In this document: piece by piece, positions 9,393 through 17,674 of the stretch | Layout: each line of letters begins with the position of its first letter | Numbering within the stretch: the stretch's first letter is position 1 | Notes under the pieces: model-generated | Told to the model about the DNA's origin: nothing | The model's database searches: none | What the model saw: only the letters and a program-made list of their open reading frames with translations | Assembly: GCA_963801195.1 (NCBI GenBank) | Contig: CAWDDX010000007.1 | Location: 1,488,001-1,552,000 of the forward strand | Direction of reading: 5' to 3' | Length of the DNA: 64,000 nt | Origin: SZUA-36 sp963801195 | Lineage (GTDB): Bacteria; Pseudomonadota; Gammaproteobacteria; Xanthomonadales; SZUA-36 | Made by a program: the position numbers and the translations under genes

Positions 9393-10726
9393 AACCGTTA
9401 ATCAAAGGATCGGGTCACTATTTCAGGGACCCGCTTACCCTGGTATTGGCGACCCTGGTCGCCCTTTCTTTTCTCGGCACCTGGCTGTATGCAAAAAACT
9501 CACCCGGCATCGACTACTATGTCGCCTGGGTCGCAGCCGACGCGGTTAAAAGCGATACCCGGGTTGACATTTACGAACCGTCATCGAGATATAAACTGGC
9601 CGTGGAGTACCGCAACAAGGCAGATTTGCTGAAAGATGCACCAAAACAAAAACAGGTCGCGGCGTATCTCAAAGAATTACAGATGACCGCCACACCGTTT
9701 CTCTACTGGGTGACAGGGTTGCTCGCCAGCGGCAATTATGAAAACGACCTGACGCGATGGCAGTTGCTTTCACTTTTCCTGGTAACCGCCTTCATCCTTG
9801 TCACGTGCCGCGTGCTGGGATATTCGCCGGCAACCAGTCTTGCCATACTTTTGCCGGTACTCGTCTGGTTCACGCCACTTTATTCCAATTTGAACGTAGC
9901 CAATGTCAACGGGTTCCAGCTCGGTTTAATCGGCCTGATCCTGTGGTTGCAAAGTCGGAGTACCGAGGGCTTGCACCTGTTCGGCGCCGGCTTGATCGCC
10001 GGTTTGCTGGTGATGTTCAAGCCCAATATCGCGCCGGTGGCCCTGCTGTTTGGCGCAGGGTGGGTTGTCCGCGGGCAATATTTGAAGCTGGGTATATTGC
10101 TTGGGGGAATGGCAACCGGGGCGATCCTGGCCGTGCTGGTTTCATCAATGTGGCTCAGTAACACATCGGCCTGGCTGGAGTGGTTTGATTATATTCGACA
10201 ATTCGTAGACGGCGGTCCGGGTGAGAGGGGCGGCAATTACGCGATTATCACGCAGGTCTTCAGCGACACGAGTCCCATGTTACAGCTTGCTACTGCGCTG
10301 TTCCTGTGCATGCTGTGCCTGGTCCTGTTGTGGTGGGGGCGAAGACGCAATCCTGAACCCGGGAAAAGTGAAGCCGGCCAGGACCGGGAATTCCTGGAAA
10401 ACACGCTTCTGATCGCGATGGGTTGCATCATACCGGTGCTCACTTCAACGCTGGTCTGGCTGCACTATTACCTGTTGACGCTGCCAATGATCCTTCTGGC
10501 GTTTCGACCCTGGCAGGAACCGGGGCCGATGAAAATCGTGCCGTTCTTGATGTTGCGCCTGCTACCCACCGTCGCACTGGTCATGCTGATGGATACGGCC
10601 CTTCGCGGGGTCGTCGCTGTTGATGACAGAACCTACCGGGTCATGGCCACCACCGCCGCTGCGTTGGCCCTGTTTGTCGCTGGAATCTGGCAATTGGGCC
10701 ACGGCATCAGGAACCCGCATTCCTGA
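9389..10726 (+). CDS. Polytopic membrane protein, GT87 (DUF2029)-like
   Basis: 445 residues; the ATG overlaps the TGA of the giant gene by four bases, so the two are probably translationally coupled. About ten hydrophobic helices. A large first loop (about residues 40-105) holds GIDYYVAWVAADAV and a YEPSSRYK segment; later NVNGFQLGLIGLILWL and the LVMFKPNIAPVALL stretch resemble the polyprenyl-phosphate-mannose-dependent glycosyltransferases of family 87, in which an Asp in the first external loop is catalytic (here the D of GIDYY). That would make it a periplasm-facing glycosyltransferase using a lipid-linked sugar. The family match rests on pattern memory only. How it relates to the permuted enolase protein is not clear; the coupling suggests co-expression. 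Confidence 0.6.
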   Translation: MKPLIKGSGHYFRDPLTLVLATLVALSFLGTWLYAKNSPGIDYYVAWVAADAVKSDTRVDIYEPSSRYKLAVEYRNKADLLKDAPKQKQVAAYLKELQMTATPFLYWVTGLLASGNYENDLTRWQLLSLFLVTAFILVTCRVLGYSPATSLAILLPVLVWFTPLYSNLNVANVNGFQLGLIGLILWLQSRSTEGLHLFGAGLIAGLLVMFKPNIAPVALLFGAGWVVRGQYLKLGILLGGMATGAILAVLVSSMWLSNTSAWLEWFDYIRQFVDGGPGERGGNYAIITQVFSDTSPMLQLATALFLCMLCLVLLWWGRRRNPEPGKSEAGQDREFLENTLLIAMGCIIPVLTSTLVWLHYYLLTLPMILLAFRPWQEPGPMKIVPFLMLRLLPTVALVMLMDTALRGVVAVDDRTYRVMATTAAALALFVAGIWQLGHGIRNPHS

Positions 10727-10898
10727 CAATACCCGGGTGGCACAACCCGGCCGGCACGACTTGTCCTGGCCCATTACACCCATGGTGTGAAAATACCCTG
10801 CTCTATCCGTGGACCGCACTGGCGGCACGGCGGTGTATGCACCACCGGTCTTTTCCTTGCAAAGGTTCAGGTAGAATGTCGTTTACCATCAACGGAGC

Positions 10899-11534
10899 AT
10901 GAAAGTGAACGAATTAACACCCATCCAGGTCCGGGTTCTCGGCTGTCTCATGGAAAAGAAGGAAACCACGCCCGAACAATATCCTTTGACCCTCAACGCG
11001 CTCCGCAATGCCTGTAACCAGAAGACCTCCCGTTACCCGGTCGTCAATTACAGCGAGGGAGAGGTCGGCCACACATTGCGTGAATTGGAGGCTATGGACC
11101 TGGTACGCGAAGAGTGGGGTGCGCGTGTTCCGAAATACCAGCACCTTGCCAACAAGACAATGAACCTGCACAGCCAGGGTATTGCGCTGATATGCACGCT
11201 GATGCTGCGCGGTCCGCAAACCCTCGGTGAGCTGAAGACCAACTCGCACCGTTTGTTCGATTTCAGTGATCTCGACGATGTCCAGTATGCGCTCCAGCAA
11301 CTGATCGATCGCGAGCCTTCCATGGTCGCCGCGCTACCGAAACAACCCGGTCAGAAGGAAGGACGATTCGCGCACCTGCTGGCGGGTGAGCCGGATGTAC
11401 CCGCGCCATCCCGGCCAGCGGTCAGCGCCGGTTTTTCAACCGGGTTGGAAGACCGGGTCACCGAACTGGAATCACAACTGGAAGACCTGAACAACCGCTT
11501 GAAGGCCCTGGAAGAGAGATTCAGCGGCGAGTGA
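10899..11534 (+). CDS. yceH: YceH family protein (UPF0502, DUF480)
   Basis: 211 residues. The N-terminal 160 residues match the YceH family closely: LTPIQVRVLGCLMEKK, TPEQYPLTLNALRNACNQK, SRYPVVNYSE and the RGPQTLGELKTNSHRLFDF segment. The fold is two tandem winged helices, suggesting nucleic-acid binding, but the function of YceH is not settled. The last 45 residues are variable and end in a short coiled coil (ELESQLEDLNNRLKALEERF) that could mediate oligomerisation. A weak ribosome-binding sequence (ACGGAG) precedes the ATG. Family assignment is firm. Confidence 0.92.
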   Translation: MKVNELTPIQVRVLGCLMEKKETTPEQYPLTLNALRNACNQKTSRYPVVNYSEGEVGHTLRELEAMDLVREEWGARVPKYQHLANKTMNLHSQGIALICTLMLRGPQTLGELKTNSHRLFDFSDLDDVQYALQQLIDREPSMVAALPKQPGQKEGRFAHLLAGEPDVPAPSRPAVSAGFSTGLEDRVTELESQLEDLNNRLKALEERFSGE

Positions 11535-11544
11535 TGATGAGCGT

Positions 11545-12318
11545 TCAGAACAAAAAAGGGATCAGTGCACGCCGCTCCGCCGGATAATCTGCAAACGTCT
11601 CACGGTACCAGCGGTGGTGCGCCAATGCCCGCGGCACCAGGTTGGCCATGGTCCAGATCGCAAATACCCAGCCTGCCAGGGACCAGGTCGCGATGGCCCA
11701 ACCGGTCCACTGGATAATCTCACCCAGGTAATTGGGGCATGAAACCCAGCGATACGCCAATCCATGGGGAACCCGGTAAGCGCCGTCCAGACCCCCGGCC
11801 TGGCGCAAGCGTGACAACTGTCGATCCGAGACCTTGTTCAGCGCCATGCCGCTGAAAAACACCAACACGCCGATCAAAAACTGTGGACTGTTCAGCCACA
11901 GATCGCTGTACTTGTCGCCTTGAGCGGCGATGGACCAGCCATTGAGATAACCGTTGGTGGTATTGAATACCAGCGCCATCAGCACGATCGACCAAGGCAT
12001 CTCCCTGCCCTTCTTCAATGTCCATGGATAAATGAAAACGCGATGGCAGTAATGCAGTTCCCAGAGCAGGAACAATGCAACCGCGGTGATATTCAAGCGT
12101 GCGTAAAACAGCACGATGCCGCCAAATACCAGTACCGCAGGCAATTCCATGACGAACCAGCCCAGGCGGCTATCGAGCGACGGGCCCCAGCCCGCACGGA
12201 TATGTCTTCCATAGGGTGCTTTGACAAAGAACAGCAGCAGGAAGACCGGCACGGCGAGGATCAGCGTGCCGTAGGCCACCGGGTTAAAATACTGGCTCAT
12301 GAGGGTTTCGAAATTCAT
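11545..12318 (-). CDS. 3-oxo-5-alpha-steroid 4-dehydrogenase-like membrane reductase
   Basis: 257 residues with six to seven hydrophobic helices. The C-terminal half carries the SRD5A/isoprenylcysteine methyltransferase-like pattern: YRVPHGLAYRWVSCPNYLGE near 180-200, then GWAIATWSLAGWVF and a basic end with HHRWYRETFADYPAERRALIPFLF. In the eukaryotic relatives this region binds NADPH and the enone substrate. Bacterial homologues are common and mostly uncharacterised; the natural substrate could be a sterol-like, isoprenoid or unsaturated lipid. It is 22 bases downstream of an epimerase/3-beta-HSD-like gene on the same strand. A redox pair acting on the same lipid is possible but unproven. 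Confidence 0.78.
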   Translation of the reverse strand: MNFETLMSQYFNPVAYGTLILAVPVFLLLFFVKAPYGRHIRAGWGPSLDSRLGWFVMELPAVLVFGGIVLFYARLNITAVALFLLWELHYCHRVFIYPWTLKKGREMPWSIVLMALVFNTTNGYLNGWSIAAQGDKYSDLWLNSPQFLIGVLVFFSGMALNKVSDRQLSRLRQAGGLDGAYRVPHGLAYRWVSCPNYLGEIIQWTGWAIATWSLAGWVFAIWTMANLVPRALAHHRWYRETFADYPAERRALIPFLF

Positions 12319-12340
12319 TCAATAAATAACCTTAGATATA

Positions 12341-13333
12341 TTACTTATCATATTGTTTTTGATTAGTATAAAACTGTAATGCATCAGCCATTGAGATGCT
12401 AAAAGGCCTTGGCTGGAAAGCCAGTTCAAGTTTTGCTTTCGCGTGGCTCATAGACGTGTTCGCAGACAGTGCCGCGAGCGAATCACGCGTATACAGCGGG
12501 GTGTCACCCGCGAGACGGGCCCAGCCGCTCATCAGCGGTGCAAACTGACCAGCCAGCCAAAGCGGACAGGTCAGCCGCGGGGCTGCGGTGCCGGTCAGTC
12601 CGGCGACGACCGCCGCGACCTCCGGCATGCTGAGGTAATGCCCCGACAGCAGGTAACGATCCCCGTCAGCGCCCCTTTCAGTCGCCTCGACGGCACCCCA
12701 GGCCACATCGCGGGCATCGACCCAGTCAAACCCACCCGCCACCAGCATGGGCAGCTTGCCACGCGCCAGTTTGTTGATGACCTGGCCGAACAACGACAAT
12801 TTGAAATCGTTGGGGCCCAGCACCGCGGTAGGATAGATAATACGTGTCGCAAGCGTCCTGCAGCCATTTTGCCGCACCAGCGCGTCCGCGCGGGACTTCG
12901 AAACATCGTAATGGCCCGCATGAGCGCTGCGCGCGTCGATTAACGGGTTATCTTCGGTCACCGCCCGGTCCAGCGGTTGCAGGTCGAGCGCGTGGATGCT
13001 GGAGAAATGGACAAGGGTTGATACCCCCTCAGCCTGGCAGGCCTGTAAAACATTGCGCGTGCCCCCCACATTGACCGATTCGAGCTTTGCCTTGTCACCG
13101 GGTTGAATCGAGATGCAGGCGGCCAGGTGATAGACCTGCTCAACCCCGCCAAAAGCCCTGCCAAGGCTCTGCGGGTCGAGTATGTCGCCGTCGAACCTGG
13201 TGACCTCCAGACCTTCGAGTGCGAGACTGCTCTGCCTGACCAGTGCCACAACTTCATAGCCCCGGCCGAGTAATTCCCTGACCAGGTTGGCGCCTATGTG
13301 GCCGGATGCACCGGTGACCGCTACTTTTTTCAT
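12341..13333 (-). CDS. NAD-dependent epimerase/dehydratase, 3-beta-HSD-like
   Basis: 330 residues of the extended short-chain dehydrogenase fold. The N-terminal TGASGHIG is the nucleotide-binding glycine motif; FDGDILD follows at about 49, HLAA near 70, the catalytic Ser region VHFSSIHAL near 111, and YDVSKSRAD near 143 supplies the Tyr and Lys of the YxxxK motif. The C-terminal third carries the substrate-specific part. The best general match in memory is to bacterial dihydroflavonol reductase/3-beta-hydroxysteroid dehydrogenase-like proteins. It lies directly upstream of the SRD5A-like gene, consistent with a shared lipid or steroid-like substrate. A MITE-like element (13342-13449) sits just upstream of its start. 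Confidence 0.85.
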   Translation of the reverse strand: MKKVAVTGASGHIGANLVRELLGRGYEVVALVRQSSLALEGLEVTRFDGDILDPQSLGRAFGGVEQVYHLAACISIQPGDKAKLESVNVGGTRNVLQACQAEGVSTLVHFSSIHALDLQPLDRAVTEDNPLIDARSAHAGHYDVSKSRADALVRQNGCRTLATRIIYPTAVLGPNDFKLSLFGQVINKLARGKLPMLVAGGFDWVDARDVAWGAVEATERGADGDRYLLSGHYLSMPEVAAVVAGLTGTAAPRLTCPLWLAGQFAPLMSGWARLAGDTPLYTRDSLAALSANTSMSHAKAKLELAFQPRPFSISMADALQFYTNQKQYDK

Positions 13334-13341
13334 CTGAATTC

Positions 13342-13449
13342 GTCATCCCGGCGCAGGCCGGGACCTCCAAACGCTTCCGTTAAATTTAAAGAATCCTCTG
13401 GTAAACGCTCTGCAAATCTTAGGGAGGTCCCGGCCTGCGCCGGGATGAC
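13342..13449. repeat. MITE/REP-like palindromic element, copy A (complete, 108 bp)
   Basis: Left arm 13342-13368 starting GTCATCCCGGCGCAGG and right arm 13423-13449 ending CGCCGGGATGAC are perfect inverse complements over 27 bases. The core carries AAGAATCCT and GCAAATCTT, which recur inverted in copy B. A partial extra right arm (about 13450-13470) follows. It lies between recQ and the epimerase gene. Confidence 0.85.
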
Positions 13450-13487
13450 GGGCCTGCGCCGGGAAGACGGTGCCAAAATCTCCACAA

Positions 13488-15287
13488 TCACACCTCATCG
13501 GAAGCAATCGCATCCAGGAAAACGGCGCCGTGGCGTTCCAGCTTGACCTCACCGACGCCGTTGATCTGGAGAAACTCGGCCGGGGTCGAGGGCCGCTCGC
13601 GGCTCATTTCCACCAGCGCCACGTCACCGAAGATCACGTAGGGCGGCACACCCTGCTCCTCCGCCAATTGCTTGCGTATCTCGCGCAGGGTTTCGAACAA
13701 CCGAAGGTCATCCTCGCTGAGGTCCTCGACCGGCCCCGCTTTCCTTTTCTTTTTCCTGACCGTTTCCTTCAACCTCGGCCTGGCCAATTCCAGCGTTTCT
13801 TCGCCACGTAGCAAACCCAGCGCGGAGGGCGTCAGTTTCAGTACTGAGAAGGCGGCGATATCCTGCAAAAGATAGCCACGATGGATCAACTGGCGGACGA
13901 TCGACATCCACTCCGCCGCACTGTATTCCGCACCGATGCCGAAGGTCGTCAGGCGTTCGTGATCAAATTTGCGTATCCTTTCGTTGTCCGCGCCACGCAG
14001 CACATCGACGACGTGCTTGACACCAAAACTCTGCCCCACGCGGTAAACACAGGACAGCACCTTGCGCGCCGCCTCGGTGGCATCGTACTTTTCCGGTGGA
14101 TCGAGGCAAACGTCACAATTGCCGCAGTCCGCGCTCATCTGCTCGCCAAGGTAACCCAGCAGCACGCGTCTTCGGCAGGTCAGGCTCTCGGCGAAGCCGA
14201 CCATGGCGTTGAGCTTGTGCGCGTCGATACGACGCTGGTTGTCGTGACTGCTCTGATCCAGTTGGTAACGCGCCGTGGCAACGTCCTGGGTGCCGAATAA
14301 CAACAACGCATCCGCCGCCAGGCCGTCTCTGCCGGCACGGCCGGTCTCCTGGTAGTAACCTTCCATGTGCCGTGGCAGGTCGTAATGCACCACGAAACGC
14401 ACGTTGGGCTTGTCTATCCCCATGCCAAAGGCCACCGTCGCCACCACGATCGATACATCGTCGCGGATGAACTGTTCCTGAACATCGCGGCGGGTCCGTG
14501 CAGAGAGTCCCGCGTGATAGGCTGCCGCCGAATGTCCGTGCTCGTTGAGGTACCCGGCGATCTCCTCGACCCGTTTCCGGGACAAGGCATAAACGATACC
14601 CGAATCACCTGCCCGACCGGCGAGGAAGCGGCTCAACTGGGCCTGCGGCCGGTGCTTTTCGAGTACGGTATAGCGGATGTTCGGACGGTCAAAACTGGTG
14701 GTGAACAGCCGCGCATTGTGCAAACCGAGCACGTTGACGATGTCGTCGCGGGTCTGCGGGTCGGCGGTTGCCGTCAGCGCAATCAATGGCACGTCGGGAA
14801 AGTATCGCCGCAACGCGCCCAGGGCCGCGTATTCCGGTCGGAAATCGTGACCCCACTGGGATACGCAATGCGCCTCGTCGATGGCGATGAGCGCCAATGG
14901 AACCTGCGCCAGGCTACTGATGAAATCGGGCCGCATCATACGTTCTGGCGCCACGTAAAGCAGATCGAGTTCGGCGTTATGAAGCCTTGAAAGTACCGAC
15001 CTTGTTTCCTCTGGATCGAGGTTGGAGTTGTACATGGCGGCCCTGACACCGTTGGCCCGCAGCGCGTCCACCTGGTCCTTCATCAGCGAAATCAGTGGAG
15101 AAACCACGATCCCCATGCCCGCCTTGCTCAAGGCCGGTAACTGGTAGCAAAGCGATTTTCCACCACCTGTTGGCATCAGCACGAAAGCGTCTCCGCCGCC
15201 GAGTACCTGTTCGATGATTTCCTGCTGGTACGGCCGGAATTCGTGCAGGCCAAAGACCTGTTGAAGGGTGTCGTGAATGGAATTCAT
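13488..15287 (-). CDS. recQ: ATP-dependent DNA helicase RecQ
   Basis: 599 residues from the ATG at 15287 (MNSIHDTLQQVFG, the usual RecQ beginning); the frame is open to 15353 but the extra 22 codons do not look like RecQ. Domains in order: helicase core with Q-motif FRPYQQEIIEQVL, Walker A PTGGGKSLCYQLPA, DEAH in IDEAHCVSQWGHDFRPEY, motif III TATADP, motifs V-VI ATVAFGMGIDKPNVRFV and QETGRAGRDG; the zinc site CRRRVLLGYLGE with CGNCDVC; winged helix; and a C-terminal HRDC domain (LREIRKQLAEEQGVPPYVIF). All expected motifs are present and the length matches E. coli RecQ. It unwinds 3'-5' in recombination repair with RecF, RecO and RecR. Confidence 0.96.
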   Translation of the reverse strand: MNSIHDTLQQVFGLHEFRPYQQEIIEQVLGGGDAFVLMPTGGGKSLCYQLPALSKAGMGIVVSPLISLMKDQVDALRANGVRAAMYNSNLDPEETRSVLSRLHNAELDLLYVAPERMMRPDFISSLAQVPLALIAIDEAHCVSQWGHDFRPEYAALGALRRYFPDVPLIALTATADPQTRDDIVNVLGLHNARLFTTSFDRPNIRYTVLEKHRPQAQLSRFLAGRAGDSGIVYALSRKRVEEIAGYLNEHGHSAAAYHAGLSARTRRDVQEQFIRDDVSIVVATVAFGMGIDKPNVRFVVHYDLPRHMEGYYQETGRAGRDGLAADALLLFGTQDVATARYQLDQSSHDNQRRIDAHKLNAMVGFAESLTCRRRVLLGYLGEQMSADCGNCDVCLDPPEKYDATEAARKVLSCVYRVGQSFGVKHVVDVLRGADNERIRKFDHERLTTFGIGAEYSAAEWMSIVRQLIHRGYLLQDIAAFSVLKLTPSALGLLRGEETLELARPRLKETVRKKKRKAGPVEDLSEDDLRLFETLREIRKQLAEEQGVPPYVIFGDVALVEMSRERPSTPAEFLQINGVGEVKLERHGAVFLDAIASDEV

Positions 15288-15555
15288 GCAATGATCAAAA
15301 CTCGCTGGTACAAACAATGGTAGTTGGGCAACGGCCATCATACATGTCCGCAAGCTGCTCGACCCGGGTAATTGACAACTTTTTCCATCGTCCCAGCCTA
15401 AACGCCCCGGCGTTCAAATAATATCCGAAAAGATCCCTCCTGCGAGTAAATAAAACACCCTTTGCGCCGGTCTTGATCCTTGTCATTTTACCCCTTGCAA
15501 TTGGGGTGTATGGTAAAGGCAAACCGTTAACATGCCTCCAGGGAGTGGGGACCAA

Positions 15556-17007
15556 ATGAATATTGAACACGCCTACACGAAGCAGATTCTGAGTGCTTTC
15601 GAGCAGATCAGCCAGGTTCCAAGGGAATCCAAAAAAGAAGAAAAAATAGTCGTTTGGCTACTGGAATGGGCCGCTGAAAAGGGCTTGCAGGCACGCAGTG
15701 ACGAGGCCGGCAATATCGTCATCAAGGTGCCCGCTACACAAGGTTATGAAAACTCGGAAATCCTGGTTTTACAGGGTCACATGGACATGGTCTGTGAAAA
15801 GACCAGGGACTCGAATCACGATTTTGACAAGGACCCAATCGAACTCGTATACACTGACGACGGCTGGCTCACTGCCGACCGGACAACACTGGGCGCCGAT
15901 AACGGCATTGCGATCGCCATGGCCATGGTCGCCGCCACGGACAAAACCCTCGGACACCCGCCCCTCGAATTGCTCTTCACCACCGACGAGGAAACCGGAC
16001 TCACAGGTGCATCATCGCTTAAACCGGGTTTTATCGAGGGCAAGCAGTTGCTCAATATCGACTCGGAGGATGAGGGGGTATTCACGGTCGGTTGCGCCGG
16101 CGGAGAGGATGCCAGCGTCGTGCTGCCCTTTGTCACAGGCGAAAGCCTGCCCGGCTACGACGCCTATAAACTGGAGGCATCGGGCATGTCCGGCGGTCAT
16201 TCGGGAATCGACATCATCCTGGGCCGGGCCAACGCCATCAAACTGACATTCAGGGCTATAAACCTGCTTTCCCAACAGACCGACGTACGTATCGCATCGG
16301 TCAGCGGCGGCACGACGCGCAACGCCATCCCGCGCGATTGCGAGACCATCTTGTTGATAGCGGAACAGGACACTGCAAAGGCGCAAACCCGTATCGGCCA
16401 ACTGGAGCAGAAACTGCAGTCCGAATACCGGAAAACCGATCCGAACCTGACTCTTGAACTGACCCCCGCACACGGCGATTTCAAAGCCGCAAGCGCCGGC
16501 ACCACACGTCGCGCCATTGACTTGATGCTGGCTTATCCCGACGGGGTCACGGCAATGTCCAAGGACATCGACGGCCTGGTGGAAACGTCCAATAACCTGG
16601 CGAAGGTCAATACGGAAAACGGCAAGCTGGTCATACTCTCCAACCAGCGCAGTTCCAACATGGACAGCCTGGCCCTGATCGGCGAACGAATATTGTCGGT
16701 TGCCCGCCTGGCGGGCGCCGAGGGCAAAACCAGCGGCGCCTATCCGTCCTGGCAACCCAACATGGAGTCCAAACTGCTGGCGCGCTGTATCGAGGTCTAT
16801 GAAAAGCGCTTTGCCAAGGCACCCGTGGTCGAGGCGATCCACGCGGGGCTCGAGTGCGGCATTATCGGTTCAAAATACGCTGGCATGGACATGATCTCTT
16901 TCGGCCCCACCATCAAGTATCCCCACTCGCCTGACGAGAAAATCGAGATTGCTTCCATCGGCAAGACCTGGGACTTCATGACCGCGTTGTTCGAGTCCTA
17001 CAAATAG
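15556..17007 (+). CDS. pepD: Aminoacyl-histidine dipeptidase (peptidase D, M20 family)
   Basis: 483 residues from the ATG at 15556, preceded by a purine-rich GGGAGTGGGGA; E. coli PepD has about the same length. M20 metallopeptidase motifs: LQGHMDMV (first zinc His and catalytic Asp), TTLGADNGIAIA (bridging Asp), FTTDEETGLTGA (catalytic Glu pair), LLNIDSEDEG, and the lid domain with SGMSGGHSGIDI. The C-terminal HAGLECGIIGSKY and FGPTIKYPHSPDEK supply the last ligands. It cleaves Xaa-His dipeptides such as carnosine in the cytosol. It appears monocistronic, diverging from recQ over about 270 bases. Confidence 0.95.
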   Translation: MNIEHAYTKQILSAFEQISQVPRESKKEEKIVVWLLEWAAEKGLQARSDEAGNIVIKVPATQGYENSEILVLQGHMDMVCEKTRDSNHDFDKDPIELVYTDDGWLTADRTTLGADNGIAIAMAMVAATDKTLGHPPLELLFTTDEETGLTGASSLKPGFIEGKQLLNIDSEDEGVFTVGCAGGEDASVVLPFVTGESLPGYDAYKLEASGMSGGHSGIDIILGRANAIKLTFRAINLLSQQTDVRIASVSGGTTRNAIPRDCETILLIAEQDTAKAQTRIGQLEQKLQSEYRKTDPNLTLELTPAHGDFKAASAGTTRRAIDLMLAYPDGVTAMSKDIDGLVETSNNLAKVNTENGKLVILSNQRSSNMDSLALIGERILSVARLAGAEGKTSGAYPSWQPNMESKLLARCIEVYEKRFAKAPVVEAIHAGLECGIIGSKYAGMDMISFGPTIKYPHSPDEKIEIASIGKTWDFMTALFESYK

Positions 17008-17092
17008 ACGGAGACTCAACGCTGCTGGACAACCAGGCCGTCCAGGTTATCCGGTTGACCTACCCGGCCGGGAAAACGATCTGCACCCGGCT

Positions 17093-17121
17093 CTTGAAAG
17101 TTTGCGCTGCGTCCACCATTT
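17093..17121 (+). promoter_or_regulatory. Sigma32 (heat-shock) type promoter for hsp20-lon
   Basis: CTTGAAA at 17093-17099 is identical to the sigma32 -35 core, and CACCATTT at 17114-17121 differs from CCCCATNT at one position, with 14 bases between. It lies about 120 bases upstream of the small heat-shock gene, where such a promoter is expected. Confidence 0.6.
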
Positions 17122-17237
17122 TTAGAGTGTCAGCGGTTTCCTTAAAGGAAACGTTGCGTTATCCAGCAACCGGTGTACGGGCTCCTGTCTAAGCCACCTT
17201 GCCGGTTCTTGAACGGCGTGTATCAGGATGGATCTCG

Positions 17238-17651
17238 ATGACTTCACACAAGACGATTGAATGGATGTGGACCCAGGCATCCGACCTGCTCGACCAGGCC
17301 GAGCGCATGCAGCGACAGATGTTCCACCTGGCTGCCCCCGGTCACGAGTGGGTGACCTGGCAACCACCGGTCAACGTTTACGAAAACGAGCAGGAATTGA
17401 TCGTGATCGTTGCCCTGCCCGGTGTACCGCAGGAACAGGTGGAAATCGTGCCGGAACCGGGTGCCCTGCTGATACGCGCGCTTTGCCCATTCCCTTTCGC
17501 CCGTGACCAAAAGGCGGTATGCCGTCTCGAAATACCTTATGGCAGATTCGAGCGACGCATCGTCATACCGGCCGTCAGACCCGACACCTTAAGACGCGAA
17601 TTCCGGGATGGTTACCTGATCATGCAGTTCGACAAGTTCGATCAGCCCTGA
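17238..17651 (+). CDS. Small heat-shock protein, Hsp20/alpha-crystallin family
   Basis: 137 residues from the ATG at 17238, chosen because AGGATGG lies a few bases upstream; the open frame extends back to 17199. The alpha-crystallin domain occupies about residues 42-135: PPVNVYENEQELIVIVALPGV, the VEIVPEPGALLIRA strand pair, and the C-terminal DGYLIMQF strand. The N-terminal arm is short, with amphipathic helix LLDQAERMQRQMF. The terminal IxI anchor is not obvious. It would hold unfolded proteins in the cytosol. It lies 23 bases upstream of lon and behind a sigma32-like promoter, so holdase and protease would be induced together. Confidence 0.9.
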   Translation: MTSHKTIEWMWTQASDLLDQAERMQRQMFHLAAPGHEWVTWQPPVNVYENEQELIVIVALPGVPQEQVEIVPEPGALLIRALCPFPFARDQKAVCRLEIPYGRFERRIVIPAVRPDTLRREFRDGYLIMQFDKFDQP

Positions 17652-17674
17652 AGCCAGCAAACACAAACAATGTC

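Noticed and set aside
15295..15570. 91-codon minus-strand frame between recQ and pepD
   Set aside because: It overlaps the pepD start, has no recognisable features and no ribosome-binding site.
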